A stretch of 64,000 bases of DNA from Halalkalibacter akibai JCM 9157 (lineage in GTDB: Bacteria > Bacillota > Bacilli > Bacillales > Bacillaceae_D): assembly GCF_000513135.1 (NCBI RefSeq), contig NZ_BAUV01000015.1, positions 22,066-86,065 of the forward strand. The letters run 5' to 3'. The notes below the pieces were generated by a model. The model saw nothing but the letters and a program-made list of their open reading frames with translations. It was not told where the DNA came from and ran no database searches. Below, one piece after another: positions 27,619-37,108 of this stretch (its first letter is position 1; each line of letters opens with the position of its first letter). Position numbers and translations under genes: made by a program.

Positions 27619-30600
27619 TTGAAACTAATTAATGAATCTGTTAAACGCCCTGTTGGTGTGATCATTATTGCTCTCGTTATGATTATACTTGGAGTGGTCT
27701 CATTAACGGGGTTAAAGGTAGATTTAATGCCAGATTTAGATTTACCAATCGCTGTTGTAGCGACACCTTATAACGGAGCTGCACCTCAAGAAGTCGAAAA
27801 TTTAGTGACTCGTCCTTTAGAAGGTGCACTGAGTGCTACTGAAGGATTAGAAACGATGCAGTCAATGTCAGCGCAGAATCAATCAATCATCTTTCTAATG
27901 TATGATTTTAATACGAATTTAGATGTTGTGATGTTAGATGTGAGAGAGAGAATTGACATGGTGCGTCAAAGTTTGCCCGATGGAGCAGGTTCACCAAGTG
28001 TCATGCGTTTTGATCCAAATCAAATGCCTATTATGCAAATTGGCTTATCAGCAGATATGGATTTAACTAGATTAACGTATATAGCTGAAGAAACCATTAT
28101 TCCTAGAATAGAACGTATTCCCGGAGTAGCACAAGTTAATTTAACAGGCGGTGAAGAAAGAGAAATTATAGTAGAGCCCGATTTAACAACTTTACAACGT
28201 TATGGGATGACACTCTCACAGCTAGCTCAAATAATTGGCGGAGAGAGTATGAGCGCATCTGCCGGTGAGATTAATCGTGGTGGACAAGATGTTCCTCTTA
28301 GAATTGTAGGAGAATTTAGATCGGTTAGAGATATTGAGAATATAAATATCCCACTCCGAACCGGGCAGACGATCAAGCTCACTGAAGTAGCTGAGGTGAA
28401 AGAGACTTATAGCGAAAAAGATTCTCTAGCATACTTAAACGGACAACCTACATTAAGTATTGATATTTTAAAACAATCCGACTCAAATACGGTTGAAGTA
28501 TCCAGAGCTGTTACGAAAGAATTAGACAACATCCAAGATAACGTTGCTCAAGGTGTTACGCTAACAACAGTAATGGATTCTGCTCTATTCATTAACGAGT
28601 CGATTAAAAATGTGGTTATTAACATGATCCTTGGGGCAGTTATGGCCATTGTTGTCTTACTTGTTTTCCTTCGGAGTTTTAGAAGTACGTTGATTATTGG
28701 ATTATCCATTCCTATTGCCTTAATTTCTGCATTTACCCTTTTGTATTTTGCAGGGGAAACGATTAACATTATCACTTTAGGTGGACTTGCATTAGGAATA
28801 GGATTATTAGTTGATAGTTCAATTGTTATTTTAGAAAACATCTATAAATATCGCGAGAGAGGCTATAGTCGCATTGAAGCAGCTAAAAAAGGTGCCTCGG
28901 AAGTGTCATCAGCTGTTATCGCTTCAACATTAACTAGTTTAGTTGTTTTTGTTCCAATTGTCTTCACGGGAGGAATTGCTTCTGAGTTATTTATGCCTTT
29001 AGCGTTAACGGTAGGATTTACTCTTCTTGCTTCTTTAGTAGTAGCTCTTACATTTGTTCCAATGTTGTCAGGGTTATTACTACCTGACATAATTGAAGAA
29101 GAAGATCCTAAAGGTTTAAGAAAAGTAAGTGTGGCTATCGGTCGATTTTTTGATCGTGTAGATAACTTTTATCGCTCGATTTTACGATGGTCGCTACGAA
29201 AAAAGAAAACGATCGTCTTTGGTACGCTTATTTTGTTGATTGCCAGTTTAGGCGGCGTTAAACTCGTTGGTGTAGAATTAATGCCATCTTTCGATCAGGG
29301 AGAAATTTCTGCAAGTTTTGAAGTACCTCCAGGAACTTCATTGGAAGATATGCGAGATACAGTAAGCCAATTAGAACAATATCTACTCGACACAGGATTA
29401 ACTGAAGTTATTCAAACTTCTATTGGAGGTGGAGGGTTCATGGGCGGAGGTTCCAACGAAGGTGAGCTTTATATTCGTTTGATTCCGCAAGATGAAAGAA
29501 CTAGTTCAACAAATGACCTGATAAGTCAGTTTAGCGACTTTTCAGAAACAGTTCCGGATATTGAAGTCAATGTACGATCACTTGAAAGTGATGGAATGGG
29601 CGGCAATCCAATTGAAATTGAATTAAGAGGGGACGATTTTGATACGTTAAAATTACTTGCTGATGATATTCAAGATATCATTCGTGACGTACCAGGTACT
29701 TCAAATGTCACTCATTCAATGGGAGAAACTCGCCCTGAAACACAAATCCATATTAACCGAGACTTGGCGTCGCAATATGGATTAAATTACGCAGACGTTA
29801 TGCAAACTATCACGTCAAGCGTGACAGGACAGCTTGCAACTTTAATGAGAACCGAGGGACAAGAGATAAGTGTTACGGTCATACTACCGGAAGATCAACG
29901 GGATAACTATAATAGTTTGCAAAATCTTCCTATTTTAACTGCTAATGGCGACATTATTCCATTAACAGCTATCGCGGACTTTGTTCAAGCTGAGGGTCCA
30001 AATGTCATTAACAGACAAAATCAGTCGCGAGGCGTATCCATTACAGGAGATATTATGGATCGCGATCTTGGGAGTGTCATTGCTGACATTGAAGCAGAGT
30101 TGGACCAATATATTTTTCCAGAAGGCTACGAATATCGTACTGGCGGGGACTATGAAATGATGATGGAAGCTTTTTTCGATTTAACTCTAGCGTTAGGGTT
30201 AGCAATTTTCCTAGTTTATGCTGTAATGGCGTTCCAATTTGAAAAAGTTATCTATCCTTTCATAGTCATGTTTAGTTTACCTGCAACTTTTATTGGAATT
30301 ATGGCTGGTTTTGTGTTAACAGGCAGACCTTTAAGTGCACCTGCTTTTATAGGGGTTATTATGTTAGCGGGGATCGTCGTAAATAATGCGATTGTTTTAG
30401 TTGACTATATTAACAAGTTAAAAGAAACAGGTTTGTCAACTGAGGAAGCTATCTTAGAAGCAGGACCAACTAGATTACGACCAATTCTTATGACAATGTT
30501 GACTACTGTATTAGCGATGGTTCCTCTTGCAATTGGATTTGGTGAAGGTGCTGAACTCCAAGCACCTATGGCTACTGTCATTGTATTCGGTTTGTCGTTC

Positions 30601-30720
30601 TCTACATTCATTACACTAGTACTAGTACCGGTGATGTACATTTATACAGATCGTTTTACAGAGTGGTGGAAAGGGTTATTTATTCGTCGCAGAAAAAAAG
30701 ACCAACTTGAAATCGAATAA
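27619..30720 (+). CDS. RND multidrug efflux permease, AcrB/SwrC-like
   Basis: A 1033-residue RND transporter, full length, with 12 expected membrane helices and two large outer loops. The N terminus (RPVGVIIIALVMIILGVVSL), TLGGLALGIGLLVDSSIVIL (helix 4, proton-relay Asp) and the C-terminal FIGVIMLAGIVVNNAIVLVD are typical. B. subtilis SwrC, which exports surfactin and aids swarming, is the nearest named relative I know. TTG 27619 follows GGAGG. It forms an operon with the adaptor upstream. Confidence 0.93.
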   Translation: MKLINESVKRPVGVIIIALVMIILGVVSLTGLKVDLMPDLDLPIAVVATPYNGAAPQEVENLVTRPLEGALSATEGLETMQSMSAQNQSIIFLMYDFNTNLDVVMLDVRERIDMVRQSLPDGAGSPSVMRFDPNQMPIMQIGLSADMDLTRLTYIAEETIIPRIERIPGVAQVNLTGGEEREIIVEPDLTTLQRYGMTLSQLAQIIGGESMSASAGEINRGGQDVPLRIVGEFRSVRDIENINIPLRTGQTIKLTEVAEVKETYSEKDSLAYLNGQPTLSIDILKQSDSNTVEVSRAVTKELDNIQDNVAQGVTLTTVMDSALFINESIKNVVINMILGAVMAIVVLLVFLRSFRSTLIIGLSIPIALISAFTLLYFAGETINIITLGGLALGIGLLVDSSIVILENIYKYRERGYSRIEAAKKGASEVSSAVIASTLTSLVVFVPIVFTGGIASELFMPLALTVGFTLLASLVVALTFVPMLSGLLLPDIIEEEDPKGLRKVSVAIGRFFDRVDNFYRSILRWSLRKKKTIVFGTLILLIASLGGVKLVGVELMPSFDQGEISASFEVPPGTSLEDMRDTVSQLEQYLLDTGLTEVIQTSIGGGGFMGGGSNEGELYIRLIPQDERTSSTNDLISQFSDFSETVPDIEVNVRSLESDGMGGNPIEIELRGDDFDTLKLLADDIQDIIRDVPGTSNVTHSMGETRPETQIHINRDLASQYGLNYADVMQTITSSVTGQLATLMRTEGQEISVTVILPEDQRDNYNSLQNLPILTANGDIIPLTAIADFVQAEGPNVINRQNQSRGVSITGDIMDRDLGSVIADIEAELDQYIFPEGYEYRTGGDYEMMMEAFFDLTLALGLAIFLVYAVMAFQFEKVIYPFIVMFSLPATFIGIMAGFVLTGRPLSAPAFIGVIMLAGIVVNNAIVLVDYINKLKETGLSTEEAILEAGPTRLRPILMTMLTTVLAMVPLAIGFGEGAELQAPMATVIVFGLSFSTFITLVLVPVMYIYTDRFTEWWKGLFIRRRKKDQLEIE

Positions 30721-30749
30721 TCAATACTTGCTTTCAATAACGTTAATTG

Positions 30750-30783
30750 GTCGCATTGAAGTTTCCTTCAATGCGACTTTTTT
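30750..30783 (+). terminator. Terminator of RND operon
   Basis: GTCGCATTGAAG and CTTCAATGCGAC pair perfectly around TTTC and are followed by TTTTTT. Confidence 0.92.
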
Positions 30784-30866
30784 ACATTCAATAATTGTTA
30801 TAAGAGTAAGAATATTATTCTAATGTGAGGGGGAGATTAGGAGTAAATTGGAAAAGAAGGAGTTTT

Positions 30867-31655
30867 ATGATGAATCATGGTCTAACAGGTAAGGTAGCTA
30901 TCGTTACAGGAGCATCTTCTGGCATAGGTAGATCAAGTGCACTTAAACTTGCAAAAGAAGGAGTTAAAGTAGCTCTAGTCGATTTGAAAGACGAAAATGC
31001 AGAGAAGGTAAAACAAGAAATTGAACAAATAGGCGGAGAGGCAATTGTAACAGATACAGATGTTTCTGACATGAAAAGAATGGAAGCCAGTTTCAATGAA
31101 ATTATTGAAAAATGGGGGAGGTTAGACATTGTATTTGCAAACGCAGGGATAAATGGAAAAGTTGAACCGATTGAAGATCTCTCTGCAGATGATTGGGATC
31201 AAACACTAAATACGAATTTGAAAAGTACCTTCTTGACTGTGAAGCTAGCTATACCTTATATGAAAGCTCAAGGAGGTAGTGTGATTATTACTAGCTCTAT
31301 TAACGGTACAAGAACTTTTAAAAGTTTTGGTATGTCAGCATATAGTACATCAAAAGCAGGACAAGTCGCATTTGGAAAAATGGCAGCTCTTGAGTTAGCG
31401 CGTTATAAAATCCGGGTTAATATTATTTGTCCAGGCGCTATTGAAACAAATATTGGAGAAAATACGTTCCCTAATGAAGAAGAGCTGAAAAAAATCAAGA
31501 TTCCAATTGAATACCCTGAAGGATCGCAGCCATTAGAACATCACGCAGGAAAACCTGACCAAGTTGCCGATCTAGTTTCATTCCTAGCTTCTGATTTATC
31601 AAGTCATATAACAGGTAGTCAAATATTTATAGATGGCGCTGAATCCTTGTTATAA
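30867..31655 (+). CDS. Short-chain dehydrogenase/reductase
   Basis: A 262-residue classical SDR. The cofactor motif is TGASSGIG (about 13-20), followed by NAGING (about 90), the catalytic Ser in VIITSSINGT and the Y-x3-K motif in YSTSKAG. The ending HITGSQIFIDGAESLL is typical of the glucose-1-dehydrogenase-like group. ATG 30867 (or 30870) is placed by AAGGAG just ahead; a GTG at 30825 is unlikely. The acidic residue after the second strand (LVDLKD) suggests NAD(H). The substrate is unknown. Confidence 0.9.
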   Translation: MMNHGLTGKVAIVTGASSGIGRSSALKLAKEGVKVALVDLKDENAEKVKQEIEQIGGEAIVTDTDVSDMKRMEASFNEIIEKWGRLDIVFANAGINGKVEPIEDLSADDWDQTLNTNLKSTFLTVKLAIPYMKAQGGSVIITSSINGTRTFKSFGMSAYSTSKAGQVAFGKMAALELARYKIRVNIICPGAIETNIGENTFPNEEELKKIKIPIEYPEGSQPLEHHAGKPDQVADLVSFLASDLSSHITGSQIFIDGAESLL

Positions 31656-31891
31656 TTTCATTGACTTATGGTAAATAAAACCATACACTAAAACCTAGTC
31701 ATTGGTAAATAAGAAGGAAGGAAGGGTGCCTTCTACATGAAGTACTAATTTCTGATTTCAGACATTATTTTTTTATTTACAAAGATAATTTTGTCTAGAT
31801 TGGATTAGTTTGTACTTTTAGGTATTTGTTCGAACGGAAAATCTACTTTCTTCTAGTAAGGACCCCCGACTACCTGAATAATACAATCCAT

Positions 31892-31920
31892 CCTCTCTAG
31901 AAAAATAGGGAGGTTTTTTT
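31892..31920 (+). promoter_or_regulatory. Terminator-like hairpin that contains the next gene's RBS
   Basis: CCTCTCTA (31892-31899) and TAGGGAGG (31906-31913) pair around GAAAAA and are followed by seven T. The right arm is also the only good ribosome binding site for the SDR starting at 31921. It may act as an attenuator or RBS-sequestering hairpin. The gap 31655-31891 shows no other gene; no T-box or riboswitch signature was found. Confidence 0.6.
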
Positions 31921-32661
31921 ATTAAACAGTTAGCAATTATAACAGGAGTAAGTCATGAACATGGAATCGGAGCAGCAATCTGCTTAAAATTGGCTGAAGA
32001 AGGAATAAATATTTTGTTTACTCATTATAAAGCAGAAAGTGAATGGGCTCAGTTATTTCAAACTAAATTACAAGCTATGAATATATTATGTGACAGTTTG
32101 GAGATTAACTTAGCTGAAAGTGGTGCGGCCACTAAGGTCTTAAACAAGGCATTTACTAGTGGCGTACCAAATATTTTAATTAATAATGCTGCACATTCAA
32201 CACGTGATGGGTACCAGATATTATCTGCTAAAATAATAGATGAACATTACGCAGTAAATGTTAGGACCCCGATGTTACTATGTGCAGAATTTGCAAAAAG
32301 GTTAAAGGATAGTAGTGTTGAAGCAGGACGGATTATTAATATGACATCTGGTCAAGATCTTGGACCGATGACTGAAGAGTTAGCGTATGTAGCATCAAAA
32401 GGGGCTATGTCAGCATTTACCCGGTCCTTTTCGGCAGAAGTTGCACATTTAGGCATAACGGTAAATGCTATCAATCCTGGACCAACTGATACTGGTTGGA
32501 TGACAGATGACATTAAAGAACATCTTCGACCTAAATTTCTTATGGGACGCATTGGCTTGCCACAAGACACCGCTCGATTAGTTTCTTTTCTCGTCAGTAA
32601 AGAAGGCGGCTGGATAACAGGGCAAGTCCTTCATTCAGAAGGCGGTTTTTTAAGATCATAA
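31921..32661 (+). CDS. SDR-family oxidoreductase with a probable ATT start
   Basis: From TTG 31990 the frame would lack the nucleotide-binding loop. Reading upstream gives KQLAIITGVSHEHGIGAAIC, the expected N-terminal strand and glycine-rich motif, back to ATT at 31921, seven bases after GGGAGG; a stop lies just before. So ATT is the likely initiation codon, unless a base is wrong. The 246-residue product has NNAAHST, NMTSGQ and the Y-x3-K motif YVASKGA, and ends in ITGQVLHSEGGF. It resembles 3-oxoacyl-ACP reductase-like SDRs; the substrate is unknown. Confidence 0.75.
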   Translation: MKQLAIITGVSHEHGIGAAICLKLAEEGINILFTHYKAESEWAQLFQTKLQAMNILCDSLEINLAESGAATKVLNKAFTSGVPNILINNAAHSTRDGYQILSAKIIDEHYAVNVRTPMLLCAEFAKRLKDSSVEAGRIINMTSGQDLGPMTEELAYVASKGAMSAFTRSFSAEVAHLGITVNAINPGPTDTGWMTDDIKEHLRPKFLMGRIGLPQDTARLVSFLVSKEGGWITGQVLHSEGGFLRS

Positions 32662-32901
32662 TTTTATTATATTCTGATTCTAAGTAAAAAGAGTCCTTCA
32701 GAATGAACAGGCTAGAACCTTACTAAAGTATATTGCAGTAACTTAGCTTGAAGTAATTTACTTATTCTAACTATGAGATCAAAGGTCGGGGCACTGAGAA
32801 AAGTAATTTTTTTAGTGCCCTACCATCTGTTACGGAAAGTGTAATTTCTTTCCGAAGCGTCTTCATAGACTTCTTAAACCTTTTTACAACTAAGCAAACA
32901 A

Positions 32902-33252
32902 TTATTGCCACTGGTTAAGCTGCTTTTCCATAATATCTAATGAGATTAGCATTTTTTGCATTGGTGCTGGACACATTCGATTGTATTTTTTTATCTTTTC
33001 ATTGATCAAATTCAATTCTGCTGCCAGATCTTTTGAGTTAGTCGTTCTTAACTTTATCAGATTAATAAGTTGATCTCTAATTTGATGCTGAAGAGCTATC
33101 CACTCAGGTAAATAATTTGCATTCTTGATAGTTCGATCCAGAACATTTCCCTCTAGAACCTCTTTGCTAATCGGTTTACCGTGACCTTTTAATGTTTCGT
33201 TTGAATCTCCATGTTTCTTGATAATATCTCCTAGCCAGTCTCTAGACATCAT
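32902..33252 (-). CDS. DUF1992 (DnaJ-homologue subfamily C member 28-like) protein
   Basis: A 117-residue reverse-strand protein of the DUF1992 family. The family core is visible: DWLGDIIKKHG, then LKGHGKPISKE, LDRTIKNANYLPEWIALQHQ and a C-terminal helix INEKIKKYNRMCP. No J-domain is present. Start ATG 33252 is behind GGGGGTGG; longer in-frame starts have no RBS. The function of the family in bacteria is not known to me. Downstream (32661-32902), two imperfect hairpins without clear T-runs are the only structure seen. Confidence 0.75.
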   Translation of the reverse strand: MMSRDWLGDIIKKHGDSNETLKGHGKPISKEVLEGNVLDRTIKNANYLPEWIALQHQIRDQLINLIKLRTTNSKDLAAELNLINEKIKKYNRMCPAPMQKMLISLDIMEKQLNQWQ

Positions 33253-33385
33253 TAATCCACCCCCACACATCTCTTTATCTTTCATTATAATAGTATTAAT
33301 TCGATATATAACAATTTGATGTGAAGTTTTCTAGATTTTTACATAAGTTGAAAATCATTATTATGTTATAATATGGAAAGTTATA

Positions 33386-33955
33386 ATGGTAGGGGGCGAT
33401 TTAATTAATAGGTGTAAATGGGCTGAAGCTCATATTTTATTACAACAATACCATGACATTGAATGGGGTATTCCTTGTTATGATGATAATAAGCTATTTG
33501 AGTGCTTAACACTTGAAGGAGCACAAGCCGGATTAAGTTGGCTAACCGTACTGAAGAAAAAAGAACATTATCAAAATGCCTTTTGTAAGTTTAATATTCA
33601 AAAGGTAGCTGCTTTTACAGAAGAAGACTTTCAATCTTTACTAGCCAATTCACATCTAATTCAACATAAATTGAAACTTAAATCGGTTTCTCATAATGCC
33701 AATTGTATCCTTGTCATTCAAGAGGAGTTTGGTAGCTTTTCTAACTATTTATGGTCTTTTGTGCATCATAAACCTATTATAAACCTTTGGGTAAACCAAG
33801 AGGATGTGCCAGCTAGTACTGAGTTATCACAAACTCTTAGTAAATCTCTTAAGTCGTATGGGTTCAAATTTGTTGGCCCAACGATCTGTTATTCTTTTAT
33901 GCAAGCTATCGGGATGGTTAATGATCATACTATTGATTGTTTTAAAACTAACTAA
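33386..33955 (+). CDS. tag: DNA-3-methyladenine glycosylase I
   Basis: A 189-residue base-excision repair enzyme that removes 3-methyladenine. Tag signatures are RCKWAEA near the N terminus, QYHDIEWGIPCYDDNKLFE and LEGAQAGLSWLTVLKK, with the C-terminal YGFKFVGPTICYSFMQAIGM. The zinc-binding pattern is expected from the N-terminal Cys and the C-terminal His/Cys (NDHTIDC). The start is uncertain: ATG 33386 has only GGAAAG ahead, whereas GTAGGGGG lies downstream of it and would suit an ATT start at about 33403. A -10-like TATAAT lies near 33367. Confidence 0.9.
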   Translation: MVGGDLINRCKWAEAHILLQQYHDIEWGIPCYDDNKLFECLTLEGAQAGLSWLTVLKKKEHYQNAFCKFNIQKVAAFTEEDFQSLLANSHLIQHKLKLKSVSHNANCILVIQEEFGSFSNYLWSFVHHKPIINLWVNQEDVPASTELSQTLSKSLKSYGFKFVGPTICYSFMQAIGMVNDHTIDCFKTN

Positions 33956-33985
33956 GACTCAACAACTTAGATTAGGAGTGATAAG

Positions 33986-34735
33986 ATGATCACGTTAAAA
34001 AGTGAAAGAGAAATTCAAATGATGAAAGGTGCTGGAGAGATTTTAGCAGCTTGTCATAACGAAATTTCAAACATAATAAAACCAGGAATAAGTACGTTAG
34101 AAATTGATTCGTTTGTTGAGTTATTTCTGAAAAAAAATGGAGCAACCCCTGAACAGAAAGGTTATAAAGGCTTCGAATTTGCCACGTGTGCTTCTGTTAA
34201 TGATGAAATCTGTCATGGCTTTCCTAGAAGAGATCCACTTCAGGATGGAGATATTGTTACGATTGATATGGTTGTCAATTGGAAGGGTGCCTTGGCTGAC
34301 TCAGCTTGGACATATGCTATTGGTAACGTTTCTAAATCTGCTCAAAACTTACTAATGATTACCGAAAAAGCCTTGTATAAAGGTATAGAACAGGCCGTCT
34401 GTGGAAACCGAACAGGTGACATTGGTCATGCGATTCAGTCATATACAGAGGCTGAAGGATTTTCAGTTGTCAGAGACTTTACAGGTCATGGAATTGGTCC
34501 AACTTTACATGAAGATCCTCAGATCCTTCATTTTGGTGCTCCTGGAAGAGGGTATCGACTTCGAGAGGGCATGGTTATAACGATTGAACCTATGATTAAC
34601 GAAGGTTTATGGGGAAGCAAGATGGATTCAAACGGATGGACAGCTCGTACTGTAGACGGTAAATTGTCAGCTCAGTACGAACATACAATTGCAATCACGA
34701 AAGAAGGCCTTCTTATTTTGACTCAACAGTCATAG
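33986..34735 (+). CDS. Methionine aminopeptidase, type I, MapB/YflG-like
   Basis: A 249-residue metalloprotease that removes initiator methionine, the exact length of B. subtilis YflG (MapB). Metal ligands are seen as Asp in VTIDMVVNWKG, Asp in ALADSAWTY, His in TGHGIGPTLHEDP, Glu in TIEPMI and Glu in QYEHTIAIT. GATTAGGAG precedes ATG 33986. It follows tag by 30 bases in the same direction. As YflG is a second Map in B. subtilis, a main map gene near secY is expected elsewhere. Confidence 0.93.
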   Translation: MITLKSEREIQMMKGAGEILAACHNEISNIIKPGISTLEIDSFVELFLKKNGATPEQKGYKGFEFATCASVNDEICHGFPRRDPLQDGDIVTIDMVVNWKGALADSAWTYAIGNVSKSAQNLLMITEKALYKGIEQAVCGNRTGDIGHAIQSYTEAEGFSVVRDFTGHGIGPTLHEDPQILHFGAPGRGYRLREGMVITIEPMINEGLWGSKMDSNGWTARTVDGKLSAQYEHTIAITKEGLLILTQQS

Positions 34736-34750
34736 GACGAATTCCATACT

Positions 34751-34792
34751 AAAAGAACTAGCTTTTATCAAAAAGTAGCTAGTTCTTTTTTT
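34751..34792. terminator. Bidirectional terminator between map and the ABC exporter
   Basis: AAAGAACTAGCT pairs with AGCTAGTTCTTT around a loop; T-run on the plus side and A-run (T on the minus side) on the other. The converging exporter gene ends at 34799. Confidence 0.85.
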
Positions 34793-34798
34793 GTTTTC

Positions 34799-36535
34799 TT
34801 ATTGTGTAAGCTGCTGCTTTGCAAATTTACGGTATAACTCATGTGTTTCAAATAGTTCTTGATGAGTTCCAGTTCCTGTTACTTCACCGTTTTCTATAAA
34901 AACTATTTTATTAGCATCTACGATTGTTGACAAGCGATGTGCAATAACGAAGGTTGTACGACCTTCCATTAATCTGGTTAATGCTTGTTGAACGACTAGC
35001 TCTGATTGACTGTCTAAACTAGCGGTTGCTTCATCCATCATTAGCAATTTGGGATCACGTAAAAAGGCACGCGCAATCGCGATTCGTTGGCGTTGGCCTC
35101 CAGAGAGCTTAACTCCTCTTTCACCGACCTTCGTTTCTAGCTTATCTGGAAACTGTCGTATGAATTCGTCTGCATACGCCATTTTCGCAACTTCCCACAA
35201 CTTTGCATCAGCAATTTGGTCAGCATCTTCCAATCCATAGCATAGGTTTTCACGTATTGTACCTGCCATCATTGCATTTTCTTGAGATACATAGCCTATT
35301 TGGTTACGCCAAGATTCCAAGGAAAGCTCTTTAATTGGCGTTTGACCAATGAGGATTTCTCCATGAGTCGGTTCATAAAAACGTTCTAATAAGGCAAACA
35401 TGGTAGTTTTCCCACCACCACTTGGTCCGGCAAAAGCAATCATTTCTCCTGGATTTGCTACAAATGAAATATCTTTCAGGACTGGTTCTTGTTCACTATA
35501 TGAAAATGAAACATCTTTAACAGTTAGTGGTTGATTGGATATATCCATTTCTTTACCTTTATGCTCTTCTTCTAACGGGAGGTCTAAGATTTCTATAATG
35601 CGTTCTGTCGCACCTTTTGCTTTTTGCAATTGTGTAAAAAACATCGCAAATGAAGTAATAGGCATAATAATTTGAAAGAGGTAGAGTAGAAAAGCAACTA
35701 AGGAACCCGTTGTCATCGTGCCGTTTGCAACACGAATCCCACCGTAACCAATGATAATGACAATGACTGCCATAACAATTAAATACATTAAGGGCCCAAT
35801 TAACGAGAAAATACGAGCTTCCTTCAAACCGTAACCTAACAGTTTTTTAATTCCATTTAAACCATTTTGTTCTTCTTTCCCCTCTGCTGTAGACGCTTTC
35901 ATCAATCGTATTTCACCAATTGTTTGTTGCACATGGCCTGAGAATACAGCTGTTTCATCTTGTAACCCTCGAGAAATTTTGGCCATTTTACGGCCGAGGG
36001 GAATCATGAAAGCTAGTGTAAGCGGAACGGAAATTAACATTAAACTTGTCATTTTCCAATCCATAATTAACAGAATCGTAACGGCTCCGATAATAGAAAT
36101 GATGCCAGTAACGAATTGCGGGAAATGGTTTGAGATTAAATCACGTACAATACTCGTATCATTCACAACTCGACTTACAGAAGCACCGCTAGATTGTTTA
36201 TCAAAATAACTGACAGGTAAGCGTACTAATTTTGTCCACATGCGGTTACGTAAACCCGCAACAATTTTTTGTCCTACATAACTTAAAAGATAAATGGAAA
36301 TTCCGTTTATGATAGCATGAGCAATAAAAGCGATTACGATTGCGACAATAATCATGCTATTTAAAGCTTCAACTGAAAAGCCATCAATTAATTCTCTCGT
36401 GAGTAAGGGCACAAGAAGACCAACTAAAGTGGTAATCACACTTGCAAGCAAACCGATAACTAATGCAAGTTTAGGTATGTTCGTTGATAAAATTAAAGAC
36501 ATAAAAGGTTTGGTGCTTTGACGTGTTTGATCCAT
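34799..36535 (-). CDS. ABC multidrug exporter, BmrA-like
   Basis: A 578-residue half-transporter: six membrane helices (about 20-310) followed by the ATPase domain with Walker A GPSGGGKTT, Q-loop YVSQENAMM, signature LSGGQRQRIAIARA, Walker B LLMMDEATASLD and switch IAHRLST. The membrane part (LVPLLTRELIDGFSVE; KLVRLPVSYFDKQSSG) is very close to B. subtilis BmrA (YvcC), a homodimeric drug exporter. It is a single reverse-strand gene that converges on map. The start ATG 36535 has only GGAGCTAAATA ahead. Confidence 0.93.
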   Translation of the reverse strand: MDQTRQSTKPFMSLILSTNIPKLALVIGLLASVITTLVGLLVPLLTRELIDGFSVEALNSMIIVAIVIAFIAHAIINGISIYLLSYVGQKIVAGLRNRMWTKLVRLPVSYFDKQSSGASVSRVVNDTSIVRDLISNHFPQFVTGIISIIGAVTILLIMDWKMTSLMLISVPLTLAFMIPLGRKMAKISRGLQDETAVFSGHVQQTIGEIRLMKASTAEGKEEQNGLNGIKKLLGYGLKEARIFSLIGPLMYLIVMAVIVIIIGYGGIRVANGTMTTGSLVAFLLYLFQIIMPITSFAMFFTQLQKAKGATERIIEILDLPLEEEHKGKEMDISNQPLTVKDVSFSYSEQEPVLKDISFVANPGEMIAFAGPSGGGKTTMFALLERFYEPTHGEILIGQTPIKELSLESWRNQIGYVSQENAMMAGTIRENLCYGLEDADQIADAKLWEVAKMAYADEFIRQFPDKLETKVGERGVKLSGGQRQRIAIARAFLRDPKLLMMDEATASLDSQSELVVQQALTRLMEGRTTFVIAHRLSTIVDANKIVFIENGEVTGTGTHQELFETHELYRKFAKQQLTQ

Positions 36536-36694
36536 TATTTAGCTCCTAAAAGTATAATTTATTAAACGTTTAGAACCGTACAGTACATGTATAAAAGTTC
36601 ATACATTATTATAGCATGTTTGCATTATATGGAAGACTAAATACAACTAGAATTGAACAGGGGAGGAAGCTCTTCCTAACACGAACTCATATAA

Positions 36695-36726
36695 AAAACA
36701 ACTTCCGCATGTGAAGTTGTTTTTTT
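36695..36726. terminator. Hairpin with T-run in the bmrA/mrp interval
   Basis: AAACAACTTC and GAAGTTGTTT pair around CGCAT and are followed by TTTTT on the plus strand; A-rich sequence on the other side gives T on the minus strand. It could terminate minus-strand transcription from mrp. Confidence 0.65.
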
Positions 36727-36756
36727 AATTTGGCAGTTTTTCGTAATCAAAGCGGA

Positions 36757-37043
36757 CGGGATGGGGGCACGACTCCTGCAGGAGGGAAGGGAGGGCACTG
36801 AAAAATTCCTTTTTAGCAGATTCAAGGAAGCAGCAATGGCTTCACACGTTGCGCGCCTGCTATGAGAAACCCACTCATAGCAAGCTTTAAAAGATTGCAA
36901 CGGTTTCGCTCATTGCTTAGAGACCACTGAAAAAGCTGAAAAACACACCTTTTTCAGTGGCCTCAGGGAAGGGCAAGTGGAAATCCACCGGCGCAGCCGG
37001 TTAGTTCCACGCCCGCCTGCGGAAAGCGTGCCCCCCCATCCCG
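36757..37043. repeat. GC-rich, highly structured intergenic repeat element
   Basis: This 570-base gap is clearly richer in GC than its surroundings and has no believable gene. Its ends are inverted: CGGGATGGGGGCACG (36757-36771) against CGTGCCCCCCCATCCCG (37027-37043), flanked inside by CTCCTGCAGG and CGCCTGCGG. Inside is a strong hairpin CCACTGAAAAAG/TTTTTCAGTGG (about 36929-36961) and nested pairs around GTGGAAATCCACCGG. The wording resembles interspersed Bacillaceae intergenic repeats of the CTCCTGCGGGAAAAGCG kind, which I infer from memory only. Confidence 0.6.
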
Positions 37044-37108
37044 GTAGCGGGTTCGAAGCGAGTTTTCAAGGCCACTCTTTTTAAATAAAAACAGACTTCA
37101 TTTTTAAG

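Noticed and set aside
31660..31890. T-box or other riboswitch before the second SDR
   Set aside because: No T-box sequence or known aptamer landmark was seen; only the terminal hairpin is clear.
32786..32862. Two hairpins after the SDR gene as terminators
   Set aside because: Stems are short or imperfect and neither has a T-run on either strand.
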